From assembly GCA_022410635.1 (NCBI GenBank), contig JAJVDF010001217.1:133049-197048 (forward strand): a stretch of DNA of 64,000 bases, given 5' to 3'. This DNA is from Tretioscincus oriximinensis (Eukaryota > Chordata > Lepidosauria > Squamata > Gymnophthalmidae). Positions 32,931-43,589 of the stretch are shown in pieces (the first letter of the stretch is position 1; every line of letters starts with the position of its first letter). The notes under the pieces are model-generated. The model was not told the DNA's origin, made no database searches, and worked only from the letters and a program-made list of their open reading frames with translations. The translations under genes were made by a program, and so were the position numbers.

Positions 32931-33507
32931 CTCTTTCTTGTTTGGTTTCTGAATTAGCCGAGACATCGACCTCCGGATTGTGTTGGCCCGGTGAAGTCTG
33001 GGCCTCTTTTGTTTGGGAAATCTAGTCCCTTAGGCATTGAGCATAGGGCTTTCCCCTTTCTCTTGCTCCAGAGAACCATCCAGGCTCCGGAGAGGCCCGT
33101 GTGAAGCTGCGGCTGGGCAGGCAGACCAAGAGCCCCCAGCAAGGTTATTCTCTCCCCCTCAACGCTTGACTGGCATACTGACATATTGGGGTTGATGGGC
33201 ACCGCTGTTTGCATCTCCGTTGGCTGGATGCGGTGGGTATGTGTGTGGAAGAAGGGGGGAAGAGAGGAGAAGCAACAAGGGCAGGGGGGTCCCAGTTCTA
33301 TGGTTTCCAAGGTGGGACCTTTATGAATTAAGTCAAAATGGCTGCTGGAGCCAAGCAGGCCGAATTCACAGGCAGAAAAGGCAAAAATACTACGGATAGT
33401 CTCCACGTTCCACAGGCGTGTGTCCAAAGGGGTTTGGGATGCTGCCCGGGGATCATTTTGCAAAGTTGGTTCTGCTCCTTAAAAATCATTTTTGCGCTCC
33501 CTGGCAT
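32931..33507. other. No feature recognised
   Basis: Intronic DNA with an antisense open frame of 169 codons lacking any recognised domain. Confidence 0.4.
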
Positions 33508-34055
33508 AGGGGCCTTCTTCTTCGTCATCTTCTTCTTCGTCTTCTTTGTCTTCGTCTTTGTCTTCTTCTTTGTCTTCTTCTTCATCTTTGTCTTCATCAT
33601 CTTCTTCGTCTTCTTCTTCTTCGTCTTCTTTTTCTTCTTCTTCTTCGTCTTCTTTGTCTTCGTCTTCTTCATCTTCTTCTTCATCTTCTTCTTCATCTTC
33701 TTCTTCATCTTCNTCTTCATCTTCGTCTTCATCTTCGTCTTCATCTTCGTCTTCATCTTCTTCAGAGAAATAGCCGTGTTAGTCTAGCAGAAAGTCCAGC
33801 AAAGGAGCTAGCAGCACTTTGAGACTAACTTGAGAAAAGTGGTTGGCATAAGCTTTCGTAGACAGGTTGCATATGCTTTGTCTTCTCCCATACACATTTC
33901 CCTATAAATACCTGACCCTGACATTAGTCCCTCAGCATCTGAAGAAGTAGACCTGTCTACGAAAGCTTATGCCAGCCACTTTTCTCAANTTAGTCTCAAA
34001 GTGCTGCTAGCTCCTTTGCTGGACCTTCATCTTCTTCGTCTTCTTCATTTTAGCA
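33508..34055 (+). repeat. CTTCGT/CTTCAT/CTTCTT microsatellite split by a hairpin element
   Basis: The array spans 33508-33773 and 34025-34055. The same unit mix on both sides shows that the element at 33774-34024 interrupts it. Confidence 0.9.
33774..34024. mobile_element. Foldback element with near-perfect 74-bp arms
   Basis: Bases 33793-33867 (GTCCAGCAAAGGAGCTAGCA...) pair with 33951-34024 (...GCTAGCTCCTTTGCTGGAC) with about one mismatch and one N, around an 83-base loop. It contains AAGCTTTCGTAGACAGG, a motif recurring in shorter fragments across the window. Confidence 0.85.
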
Positions 34056-34094
34056 CCCAGAACCAGAGATGCAACTGGACTGAGATTATTTATG

Positions 34095-34545
34095 TATTTA
34101 TTTAATTAAAAGGGACCTGTCTCCAGTTTTGGAACTCTTTCCGATCTACTACTGAGCCGATACTAACCCATAAGGCCTTAAATAACTTGGCCCCCAAATA
34201 CCACAAGGAAGGCCTTCTCCCATATCAACCTGCCTGTGCTTTAGGATCTGCAGGGGAGGCCCTCCTGGTTGTGCCAGCCCTTTCAACAGCCAGTGGAGTG
34301 GGAACCCGGAGCAGGGCCTTCTGGGTGGCTTCCCCCAGCCTATGCTGGGGATCTATGCTATGGTGATCTTTGTGTTCTTTTAGAAGATCCTTGAAGTCGC
34401 ACCTCTTTCGCTTGGCCTTTGGTTGAAGAAATACCATTCTCCTACCAGCTTCAGATATTTATTTTAATATGGCAGTTTTGCATTTTTGCTTTTATCGTTG
34501 GCCACCCTGGGGCCTTCGGATATAGGCGAGGTATAAGTATAAAGG
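34095..34545 (+). mobile_element. L2-like LINE 3' end
   Basis: AAGGCCTTAAATAACTTGGC, CAGCAGGGCCTT-like and TCTGGGTGGCTTCCCCCAGC are typical of the C-terminal end of reptile L2 elements. It ends with GGCCTTCGGATATAGGCG. Confidence 0.65.
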
Positions 34546-34671
34546 TATTATGGTTGGGGTCTCTTGTTGATGGTGCTGAATTAAGGGGGGAAGAGGTTCT
34601 GGTCTGTAAAGGGAACGACCCCCCATCCACTCACATACATGTGCCCAGACGATCAGAATGGAATCCCCATT

Positions 34672-35010
34672 TGAAGAAGAAGAAGAAAGAAAAAGAAAGA
34701 AGGAAGAAGAAGAAGGAGAAGAAGAAGAAGAAGAAGAACTTGGTTCTTATACCCCGCTTTTCTCAGCTTTCAAAGGGACTCAAAGCGGCTTACAAGGATA
34801 TATTTTGCCCAAAGGCTTCCATTCTATCTTCCCCACCAGGCTGTGGTGGTTCCCATGTATCTACTTGCAGTCAGTTGCCATTTCTTGCAATTCCTGCTTT
34901 CAAATAGCTGGGTTGGCTGGAGCTACAGGCTAGTGGGTTTTTATAGCCCACTTTTCTCACCTGAAGGGACTCAAAGNGGCTTACAAAGGTATTTTTTGCC
35001 TGAAGGCTGG
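34672..35010 (-). mobile_element. SINE-A with GAA tail, plus a second SINE-A end
   Basis: A purine tail at 34672-34738 leads to a reverse SINE-A body (34739-34935), which runs into another reverse SINE end (34936-35005: TTTATAGCCCACTTTTCTCACC). Confidence 0.85.
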
Positions 35011-35275
35011 CCCTCTGGACAGCCTGTGTTCGCATCGGAGAAGTGTCTGTGCCTGTTTTTTTTCGTGCGATGAAAACATCCCCTCCATGTACCCCTAGAA
35101 AGCTTTTCCAACCTGGCAGTTTGAGGATAAGAATGTTGTGTGCCTGTTTGAGGAACTGAGCATCCCTCAAAGGCACTGGCAAGCTGGCAATTTGGGGTTA
35201 GGGCTGGCTGGGTGTTTTATTCAGCTCACGTTCTGGACAGCGCTGTAGTACCCGGAGGATGTGGCTGCTTCCAGG

Positions 35276-35775
35276 CATTCAAGGGACTGGAGCACCTCCC
35301 TTATGAAAGACTGCAATGTCCGGGCCTCTTCAGCCTCGAAAGGCGACGTTTGAGAGGTGATCTGATCGAAGTGTACAAAATCATGCATGGGATGGATAGG
35401 GTGAATAGAGAAAAAATGTTTTCTCTATCACACAACACAAGGACCAGCCCCCCCCCCCCCTTGAAACTGATGAGCAGAAGAGTGAGAACAGACAAAGGAA
35501 ATTATTTTTTTTACCCAGAGGGTCATCAGCCTGCGGAACTGACTTCCTGGAGAGTTGGTGGTAGCTCACAGCTTGGATAGCTTCAAGAGAGGATTAGACA
35601 AGTTCATGGACACCAAGGGTATAAATAGCTGTGGATGATCCTATCTCTCGGATATCGCAACAGGCAGGACTCCAGGGAGTCAGGAACAGGTGCTTATTTT
35701 ACCATGTTCTGTGCATCTGGTGGGCCTCTGTGTGGGACAGAAGGCTGGACTAGATGGGCCCTGGTCCTATTCAGT
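35276..35775 (+). mobile_element. CR1-type LINE 3' end
   Basis: Encodes [20 protein letters not shown], then a 3' UTR with TGTGTGGGACAGAAGGCTGG. Confidence 0.9.
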
Positions 35776-35989
35776 AAGGCCTGGAAATGTGGCCACTTAC
35801 CCCTCTTGGCACATGGAGGACCTCTGGGGGGGCTGAAATTCAGCTGGTGTTATGTTCTTCCTCCTCCCACAACCTGCCGCAGGGCAGCGTAGTGTGCTTG
35901 ACACACACACACACAGGGCTCCAACACGTGCCCACCACACGCGTGGAGGGTTCCTGTTTGTCTCTGGTCGTGGAGGCGGAAAACACGAA
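35776..35989. other. Unassigned DNA before the exon 1b promoter
   Basis: A short (CA)n at 35902-35914 is the only visible structure. Confidence 0.4.
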
Positions 35990-36529
35990 TCGCCGGGGGA
36001 GGACTTTGCGCTTCCCACTGGTGGCTGACGCCACTTCTTCGCCCAGCGCCCATTTGGAATTAACTGGCTTCTTCCCTGGCACTGCTGCCCAGCACACAAC
36101 GCATGCAGCACGCAGGGACAGGCCACGGAGGCCGGCCTGTGTCCCCCTTGGCACCCCGGAGGAACGTGCGGTTGAGCCATTTGGCCCTGGGAGCCGATGT
36201 GGCGTCTCTCTCCCTTCTCCCTTCCTCCCCTCACTTCTGTCTCCTCCTTTCATCTTCCGGCATCTCTCCGAGGTGCCCGCCGTCCCCCTTTCCCTCCGCA
36301 GAAAACCCCACTGCCCCTCCGGATTCCGGTGCCCATCCGGTGCCCACATTTCATTCCCGCCCATCTCCATCCCCACCCCATCATCTCTCCACCCCTTCTC
36401 CCTCCCTAGCCTCTCCCTTTGTTTTGAGAGATGCTCTTCTGCTGGCGGATCTGACAGCCGGGGCGCTTGGCGTGCCCACAGCAGCCTCCACGGAGACGGT
36501 AGCGGCGGCGGCGGCGGAGCCAGAAGACG
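35990..36529 (+). promoter_or_regulatory. ABR: Probable promoter and 5' UTR of ABR exon 1b
   Basis: A repeat-free, moderately CpG-rich stretch leads to the canonical ABR start codon. It contains pyrimidine-rich C/T runs (about 36200-36420) and a (GCG)n run at 36502-36517 shortly before the ATG. Promoter assignment is inferred from position and composition. No core motif was identified. Confidence 0.5.
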
Positions 36530-36590
36530 ATGGAGCCGCTGAGCGAACGGGGCCTGCCTCGCCTGTCCTGGATCGACACCCTCTATAGCA
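36530..36590 (+). CDS. ABR: ABR first coding exon (1b), canonical N-terminus
   Basis: The ATG at 36530 has A at -3 and G at +4. It encodes MEPLSERGLPRLSWIDTLYS plus one base of the next codon, then a GTACGT donor at 36591. From memory this differs from the start of human ABR at one position among the first 20 residues (Glu for His at residue 6). With the first two bases of exon 2 the split codon becomes Asn, the residue found in ABR. ABR is a cytosolic regulator with DH-PH (Rho GEF), C2 and Rac/Cdc42 GAP domains; none of these lies in this exon. A GC-rich leader with a (GCG)n run ends 12 bases before the ATG. The transcription start is not determined. Confidence 0.96.
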
Positions 36591-36599
36591 GTACGTCTG

Positions 36600-37629
36600 T
36601 CTGGTTTCTCCCAGATCCTTCTATTTTGGAGGTGGGGGGGGGGGGGAGCTGTGTCATTTTTCAGGGGCCAGAGAGAGGAATCTGGGACCCCCTTGGCCAC
36701 TTTATCCATCTTGGGTCGTCCGACTGGCATCCCCGAGTGAGCCTAGCATTTCTTCCGTTCCGGTCCTTAGGTACCCCATCTCCTTTCTTTCCCATCTATG
36801 TTTTTGTCTTTTTTAGAAATAATAGCTTTTGCCCGTGTGCCTGGGGAAGCTGTAAGCTTTGGATCATGGCTGGAAAAGTATAGGAGAGGCGATCAACCCA
36901 TTTTCGGATCCTCTGGTCCCTTGCTGATGTGGTTTGGGGAGCTATTTGGACTGCCGGACCATAAGAGGATCCACATTGTGGTCCACGGGCTGCACCTGGG
37001 CATCTCAAGGAGGAAGAGGGAAAAACTGTTGTGTGTTTAAATTCTTTTTATCTTTTGCTCCTGTTCTCTTTCCCNCACCAAATAAGTTCCCTGGGGAGAA
37101 AGGCAGCCGACTCCTGCTTTGGTATGAAGCAACAGGGAGCCGGTTTGGTGTGCGTGGAGACAGCAGGATTGAGGTTCTTGCACAACTAAGTGTGATTTTT
37201 GCCTCACCTTCCTGCCTGGTGTGTGTCTGCCGTCCATCNTCCTTGCCTTGTGTTTCGGGGTCCGGTCCTTGAACCCCGAACGGGCCCTCATGGGAGAGAA
37301 GGGGGTCTTCGATTCAAACCTTTCTTCCCAAAAGACCTGTTGTGTCTCATCATTGAAACGACCTGGTTCTTGGAGGCTTCCTCTGTTTATTTTAAAAATA
37401 AATTCTGGGGGTCTTGACAGCTGGGAAATAGGTTGGAGCTGGGGAGAGTTTTGGTAACTGTCTCAAAAATCCTGAGCCAATAACTTTGTAAGGTTGACCA
37501 GAAAAATGGCCAACGGGGTAGAAAGTGTGAAAGGATTGTCAGCTGTGAGGAATCCTAGATCGGTGGTTCTGTGTTTCCATATTTGTATTGTTAGCCCTTG
37601 AGGAAATAGTTGTATCCGCCTGGGCTCGG
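36600..37629 (+). other. Repeat-poor intron DNA after exon 1b
   Basis: About 1 kb without recognisable transposons, unusual for this window. It may hold regulatory DNA; I see no exon. Confidence 0.45.
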
Positions 37630-37844
37630 AATACCTACCGAGCAATCTGGCTTTAAAGCACCTTAGAGACGAACAAGGAAAAGGGNGGCTGCATGAGCTT
37701 TCAAAGATGAGGCTGCTTCTTCTGATGAATGGACTGAGAGGTAGATAGATAGACAGGTCGGATAGGCAGATTAGTCCAGTAAGGGAGCCTCGTAGCACCA
37801 TAGAGAGTAACAAGGAAAATGCAGACAGATTGAGCTTTCATANA
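37630..37844. mobile_element. Fragments of the hairpin repeat family with GATA units
   Basis: GGCTTTAAAGCACCTTAGAGACG and TGAGCTTTCAAAGATGAGGC, then a short GATA run, then a second GTAGCACCATAGAGAGTAAC copy. Confidence 0.55.
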
Positions 37845-38029
37845 CATAAGATGAGCCATACTGGATCAGGCCACAGCCCATCGAGTCCAGCATTCTGTGT
37901 CACAGAGGCCCACCAGATGCACCTGGGCAGTCTGAGCAGAAGAAGTTAAAAAAAAAAAGGTATTTCAGGAGTCCTGCCTGTTGCTCCATTCTGGAGGCAA
38001 CATCCAGACATCCATCTTCGACAAGTCCA
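37845..38029 (-). mobile_element. CR1-type 3' UTR
   Basis: Forward ATACTGGATCAGGCCACAGC to CAACATCCAGACATCCATC. Confidence 0.85.
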
Positions 38030-38552
38030 CTTCGATGGATACGTGGATAGATAGATGGATAGATAAATGGATAGAGAGATGGATTGAGAGATGGATAGAC
38101 TGACAGATGGATAGATGGTTAAATGGATAGATGGATGCATAGACGGATGGATAGTTGGACAGATAGTTGGATAGATAGATGGTCAGACAGACAGATAGAT
38201 GGATAGATAGATAGATGGATGGATAGATGGGTGGATAGATGGATGGATGGATAGATGGATATATGGATAGATAGATGGATAGATAAATGGATAGAGAGAT
38301 GGATTGAGAGATGGATTGAGAAATGGATAGACAGACAGATGGATAGATGGATAAATGGATAGATGGATGCATAGATGGATAGATAGTTGGACAGATAGAT
38401 GAATAGATAGATGGATAGATGGATGGATAGATAGATGGATGGATAGCTGGATGCATAGATGGATAGATAGGTGGACAGACAGACGGATAGATGGATAGAT
38501 AGCTGGACAGATAGATGAATAGATAGATGGGTGGATAGTTAGATAGATAGAG
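38030..38552 (+). repeat. GATA/GATG microsatellite array
   Basis: About 520 bases of ATAGATGG, ATGGATAG and GACAGAC units with visible higher-order duplication (segments near 38060 and 38290 are nearly the same). Confidence 0.97.
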
Positions 38553-38802
38553 TCACTATAATTTTTTGAAAAAATCAGCAGAGAAAATCTGCATTAATGT
38601 TTCAAAGCCGTTGCGTTAAGGAATGCCTCTGAGCCAGTGCAGAGTTTATTTATCAGACTCCTAAGCTTTGCGGTTAAATCATAATCCTTAAATCACTATG
38701 AAGAAGCTGAGGAATAAATAAATAAGCAAGCCCATTTTTAAAAACTGAGCCAGTATTTCATTCAATTTTCTGATACTTCCGTAAATTCAGTAATCTTCCA
38801 GA

Positions 38803-39150
38803 ATGGCGCAGTTGCTAAGGAGACGGCGTCTCACCTAAGAGGTGGGGTTTGGAGGCCCTGTGTCGGACGTGGGGAGGGGTGAGGCCTTTCTCCTAGCCTG
38901 TAGCTCTGGCCAACTCAGCTGTTCGAAAGCAAGAATTGCAAGAAATTGCAACAAACTGTGACTAAATAANCCTCCACTGCCCGGTGGGGAAAATAGAATG
39001 TCAGCCTTTGGGCGAAAAATGCCCTTGTAAGCCGCTTTGGGCACCTTTGGGTGAGAAAAGTGGGGTATAAAAACCCAGGTCTCCTTACAATAATAATAAT
39101 GGTAATGGTAATGATAATAAAAGTAATACAAATAATAAAAATAAATAAAA
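38803..39150 (+). mobile_element. SINE-A with AAT-rich tail
   Basis: Head AATGGCGCAGTTGCTAAGG, core GTAAGCCGCTTTGGGCACC, GGGGTATAAAAACCC, then a (TAATAA/GGTAAT)n tail in place of CTT. Confidence 0.85.
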
Positions 39151-39282
39151 ACATACATGTTGTGCCCATGTGGAACATTTTGAGAGAAGAATAAAGAGGT
39201 CCCCTGCTGGGTTAGATCTCAACCCATTGAATCCAGCATCCTATCTCAGCCCATCCTATCTGGGCACCTCAAGCAGACCAGG

Positions 39283-39437
39283 GATGTCAAAATGGGGGCC
39301 CTCCAGATGTTCATGAACTGCAACTCCCAGNGTTCCATTTGGTTTAGCACAGAGGGCCCAGCATGAGGAGTGGAAAGGGAAATTTAGAGTTGTGCTTCAG
39401 GAACATCTGGAGGGCCACCAGTTTGTTATCTCTGAAG
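39283..39437. mobile_element. hAT-type MITE
   Basis: CCAGGGATGTCAAAATGGGG with CCCTCCAGATGTTCATGAAC at the left; AACATCTGGAGGGCCACC and a degraded CAGTTTGTTATCTCTG at the right. It is an inverted-repeat element of a type common in reptiles. Confidence 0.75.
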
Positions 39438-39508
39438 GAGACAAAGCCCTCATGTGCGCTTGATCGAGGTGATCTGGTTGATGCGGTTGATTATTTTCTC
39501 TGTCAGTC

Positions 39509-39752
39509 TAGGCTGACCAGATGACCCCTTTTGGGGGAGGTTGAAAACACGTTTTGTGGGTGCCTCCCGGGTTTTTTCTGAGGAAAAAATATTTTTCTGA
39601 GGAAAAAAAATTTTTCTGAGGAAAAAAAAATTAAAAAACAACATTTTTCAAAAAAAATATCTTTTTTTGAAAACATTTTCCTCAGAAAAAACTGGGAGGC
39701 ACCCTCAAACCGAGTTTTCAACCCCTCCAAAAGGGGTAATCTGGTCAGCCTA
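39509..39752. mobile_element. FB1 palindromic element inside CR1
   Basis: TAGGCTGACC...GGTCAGCCTA. TTTTTTCTGAGGAAAAA occurs three times in the left arm, so the centre is expanded. CTCTGTCA occurs near the left end (11 to 4 bases before it) and directly after the right end, a possible target duplication. Confidence 0.85.
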
Positions 39753-40110
39753 CTCTGTCACACAACCCTAAGACCAGAGGGCCTTCCTTGAAACTGATGG
39801 GCAGAAGAGCTAGGATAGACAAGTATATTTTTAAATCTAGAAAATCATTGGTCTGTGGAATTTACTTCCAGAAGAGGTGGTGGTACCTGGATAAGGCCTG
39901 GATAGCTTGAAGACAGGATTAGGCAAGTTCATGGACATCAAGGTTATAAATAGCTACTTGGATGGAGCAACAGGTGGACTCCTAAAATACCATCTGTAGT
40001 GGAGAATAGGTGAGGGATTTGCCTTGTTCTCCTTGAGATGCCCAGAAGCGATTTATGGGCCACTGTGTGAGACAGAAGGCTGGTTCAGCAGGGCTCCCCT
40101 TATGTCCCTT
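39753..40110 (+). mobile_element. CR1-type LINE 3' end
   Basis: Resumes from the left flank of FB1 with CACACAACCCTAAGACCAG and runs to the 3' UTR (GAGACAGAAGGCTGG). Confidence 0.8.
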
Positions 40111-40215
40111 TAGGGGCATCCTGTTCTCCTCCAACATGGATGTTGCACCCAGGCATCCCATCAAATACCTATTGGTACCCTTGTCCTACCTGAGCTGAAG
40201 GATCATCCCACCTGG

Positions 40216-40562
40216 TCTGTTTGGTGTAGAGCATAGAGCGTTGGATTTGTACCTGGGAGTCTCCCAGTTCGATTCCCCACTCCTCCACGAAAGCCAGCTG
40301 GGTGACCTTGGGCCAGTCACAGTTCTTTAGGACTCTCTCAGCCCCACCTACTCCACAGGGTGTCTGTTGTGGAGAAAGCAACAAAAGCTATGTGCTGGGT
40401 GGCCTTGGGCCAGTCGCANTTCTTTAGGACTCTCTCAGCCCCACCTACTCCACAGGGTGTCTGTTGTGGAGAAAGCAACACAAAGCTATGTGCGCCACCC
40501 GATGGTTGGCCACCCTGAGACCTTCGGGTATAAGGCGGGATACAAGTACGAATAAATAAATA
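40216..40562 (+). mobile_element. SINE-B with two core units and a tRNA-like head
   Basis: The B-box-like CAGTTCGATTCCCCACTCC is intact. Two cores are joined at AGCTATGTGCTGGGTGGCC. The tail is AATAAATAAATAG. Confidence 0.9.
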
Positions 40563-41206
40563 GATAGTCCAGGATTCTGTATCCCTCTGGCAAAAACCTC
40601 ACCTGCTCTCGGCTCCCTACGAATGCTCTGTAATGGCTTCCTTTGATCTTTTTTTCTTTTCTTTTTCACCTTCATCTTTCACGTTTCCTCGAGGATAAAT
40701 TTGTCAGCTTTAAGGTGCAATAGCAGTTTGTCACTTCCATTAAGCAGAGAGTTCCTCCTCTTCGTCTGGGTGGCCTCCGGGTCTTGTGCCATGAGTTATT
40801 TTTACCTATTTTTGGTGGGGGGAAAAATTACGTATTTCTGAGCAAACGGGTTCCTTGCATTGTCTACACCGATGATATGTCATTTCATAACCAAAGTTGC
40901 TGAGGTAGATTATTTTAAAATCCTGTTAAAGGGCTCTGCTTTCGAGAGTAATTTCTGCACGCTTCGCTATCGTCTGAGCAAGAAAAAGTCGAAATATATA
41001 TATATATCGGTCTCTCCCATTATATATATATATATCGGTCTCTCCCATTTTCCGATTTTGTTCTGCTTGAGCTAAAATTCAACTAGTATATACTCGTGAA
41101 ACGATCCCGAAATTTTGTACTTTGAGAATTTGATTTTACCAATGGATCTCCCCACAAAAAAATAACAAAAGAAAGAAAAATATTTTTCTTCACTTATAGA
41201 CAACTC
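40563..41206. other. No gene; small tandem repeat
   Basis: At 40996-41049 the segment (TA)n-TCGGTCTCTCCCAT occurs twice in tandem. The remainder is unassigned. Confidence 0.5.
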
Positions 41207-41895
41207 CCCCCAGTCAACTTCCTGTAAGCAGAAAAAAATGTTCCCTGGGGGGGGGGGGGCTGGTGGGCTGGGTTGCAAATTCTCTAAAGAGCCTTCTTCC
41301 CTCCTAAAGCTATCTGCAGTGCAGGCTGGGAGGTGTAGTCCACATGCAGACTGGCCAGAAGAGGCTGCCTGCTGCTCGGACTACCCTTCCCAGCATGCCC
41401 TGCNGCAAGCACAAGAACGTTTTCACTTTTTCACTTTTTTTTTTTGACATTTGGGCTGCTGCTGCTACTCCCAGCTTTGTGAAGCTACTGGCATCTAAGC
41501 GCTTATAACAAGCAGGCACGGATAGCTCAGTTGCTTAGGAATTCGTCTCTTGCCTGGGCGATGGGGTTTCGAAGCCCTGTGTGGGACGTGGGGAGGGCTG
41601 AGCCCCTTCCACTAGCCTGCAGCTCTAGCCAACCCAGCTATTCGAAAGCATGAATTGCAAGAAATTGCAACTGACTGCAAGTAGATACATGGGAACCACC
41701 ACAGCCTGGTGGGGAAGATAGAATGTGAGCCTTCGGGCAAAATATATCCTTGTAAGCCGCTTTGAGTCCCTTTGAAAGGTGAGAAAAGCGGGGTATAAGA
41801 GCCACGTTCTTCTTCTTCTTCTTCTTGTTATCGTGAAAAAGTGGCATAGAGAAGCAGGCAGAACCACAACTTAAAAACCGGAAACAGGAATTTTG
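41207..41895 (-). mobile_element. Family C split by a SINE-A
   Basis: Antisense family C runs 41212-41510 and resumes at 41829 with GTGAAAAAGTGGCATAGAG and GCAGGCAGAACCACAAC. Confidence 0.75.
41513..41828 (+). mobile_element. SINE-A inserted in family C
   Basis: A full-length copy with head GGCACGGATAGCTCAGTTGC, B-box-like GGGTTTCGAAGCCC, GAGTCCCTTTGAAAGGTGAG and a short CTT tail. A good reference copy. Confidence 0.93.
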
Positions 41896-41899
41896 TTAG

Positions 41900-42589
41900 T
41901 GAATAAACAGGAAGCTGCCAGTTTGTTACTGCTTACGTCTGGCATCTGTTTATTATTTCTGCTACACCCTCCCCTAGAAGAAGAAGAAAAACTGGGGTTT
42001 TATAAGCCTGCCTTTCTCACCCAAATTCAGAAGTTCCTTGCTTTTTGGTGGGGGCTTAATTCTGAGGGGTGTTAGGGTCACAACTGGGGGAAACGAGCCT
42101 TGCATCGAACGGCCGGGCTCTCCGAAAAGAGTCGAGAAGCGTGCTTTTGGGTAAACGAGGGTTTGTGTACTAAGAATGGCTCCAAATTACCGGGAAGAAA
42201 AGGCCTCCTTCCGTGCGCTGGGGAGACGGAGGGCGTGGAAATCTTCCCGTTCCAAAGACATGTTTGTTTAAACTTCTGTTCCCTCTATAATGCCTCCTCT
42301 CGGTTGTCAGCAAACCCCTTGGAAACCAGATGTAAAATCGCTGCCTGCCAGGAGCCCGTGCGGTTTTGAAACCTTAATAATATAAATTACGGATCTGGCG
42401 GCCACGGAAAGGGAAAAAAAGAAAGAAATCGATGCCCGCAATTGTGAAGCAATTGTGCAGATCTTTGACCTGTTGTTCCACGTCGGTTCAGGATGGGGTT
42501 TGTCCCCAATGGTTTTATGGAAGGGTTTGGCAAATCTATGGCGGACAGACAGACAGGCTGCCGGACCCTCGAAGGATGTCTAGTTTGTT
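41900..42589. other. Mostly unique intron DNA
   Basis: A SINE-A end remnant lies at 41977-42030. About 42040-42590 is free of recognised repeats and moderately CpG-containing, so it might be a conserved noncoding segment, but nothing specific is seen. Confidence 0.4.
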
Positions 42590-43064
42590 TTATTTGTTTA
42601 TTTGTATTTGTATCCCGCCCTACAGCCGAAGGTCTCAAGGCGGCCAGCCATATATAGCTTTTGTTGTTTCCTCCACAACAGAGATCTTGTGGAGTAGGTG
42701 GGGCTGAGAGAGTTCAAAGAACTGTGACTGGCCTAAGGTCACCAGCACATAGCTTTTGTTGCTTTCTCCACAACAGANNNNNNNNNNNNNNNNNNNNNNN
42801 NNNNNNNNNNNNNNNNNNNNNNNNNNNNNNNNNNNNNNNNNNNNNNNNNNNNNNNNNNNNNNNNNNNNNNNNNNNNNNNNNNNNNNNNNNNNNNNNNNNN
42901 NNNNNNNNNNNNNNNNNNNNNNNNNNNNNNNNNNNNNGTGGGGCTGAGAGAGTTCAAAGAACTGTGACTGGCCCAAGGTCACCAGCACATAGCTTGTGTT
43001 GCTTTCTCCACAACAGAGATCCTGTGGAGTAGGTGGGGCTGAGAGAGTTCAAAGAACTGTGACT
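42590..43064 (-). mobile_element. SINE-B multimer, reverse, interrupted by an assembly gap
   Basis: Forward TTTGTATCCCGCCCTACAGC (3' end) is followed by at least three core units, each with CTTTCTCCACAACAGA and GTGGGGCTGAGAGAGTTC, joined at AAGGTCACCAGCACATAGC. Confidence 0.92.
42778..42937. other. Assembly gap, 160 N
   Basis: The gap falls inside the tandem SINE-B units, so the number of units is unknown. Confidence 1.
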
Positions 43065-43345
43065 AGGCGGAGGAGGAAGAGGAGGATGAGAAGGAAGCGG
43101 AGGAGGAGAAAGGATAAGAAAGAGAAGGAGGAGGAGAACAGCAACAACAACAGGAATCTGGTTTTTATACCCCGCCCTTCTCCCCTGTAAGGATCCAGAG
43201 CAACATGCACCTGAAGGTTCACACCTTTTCTACCTTTCCCACCAGATTAGTGGTGGTACTCATGAATCTACCTGAAATGTAGACTGCCAATCTACTTTCT
43301 TTCGAATAGCTGAACGGACAGGTGTATCGGGGGGCTACTGGGAAG
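43065..43345 (-). mobile_element. SINE-A-like element with purine tail
   Basis: A GGA/GAA/AAC tract (43065-43150), then TTTTTATACCCCGCCCTTC and a degraded body with TCTTTCGAATAGCTGAACG. Confidence 0.7.
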
Positions 43346-43589
43346 GATGCCTAAGTACTAGCTCCAGTTTGGAGAGGCAGGTACAATGTTTCTAAAGCCC
43401 TTTTGGAGAACGATGGACATTTTGTCTCCCACCATGGGCCACCAGTTGATCTGGGGCCCCTCGAGCAGAAGGAAGTGACAAAGTCTTCATCTATTATTGG
43501 GAAACAAAGCACTGTGGTCCCTTTCGCTGAGTTTGCTTCCGAGGCAAATAAATAGGTCATTATGAAAAGCTGCAGCCAACACACAAGAC

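Larger units (their letters stand above)
15733..36529 (+). other. ABR: ABR intron between exon 1a and exon 1b
   Basis: A 1a transcript would splice from 15732 to exon 2 at 63157, skipping 1b; this is the first 20.8 kb of that 47.4-kb intron. I found no further coding exon in it. It consists mainly of the repeats listed separately. Confidence 0.6.

Noticed and set aside
35787..36542. 251-codon frame overlapping exon 1b
   Set aside because: It is in a different frame from the ABR start and is rich in Pro/Ser from a pyrimidine-rich leader. It is part of the probable 5' UTR and promoter.
41520..41600. Possible tRNA gene from the A-box and B-box-like sequences
   Set aside because: The stem pairings are not maintained and the sequence continues into a SINE body with a CTT tail; other SINE-A heads are the same.
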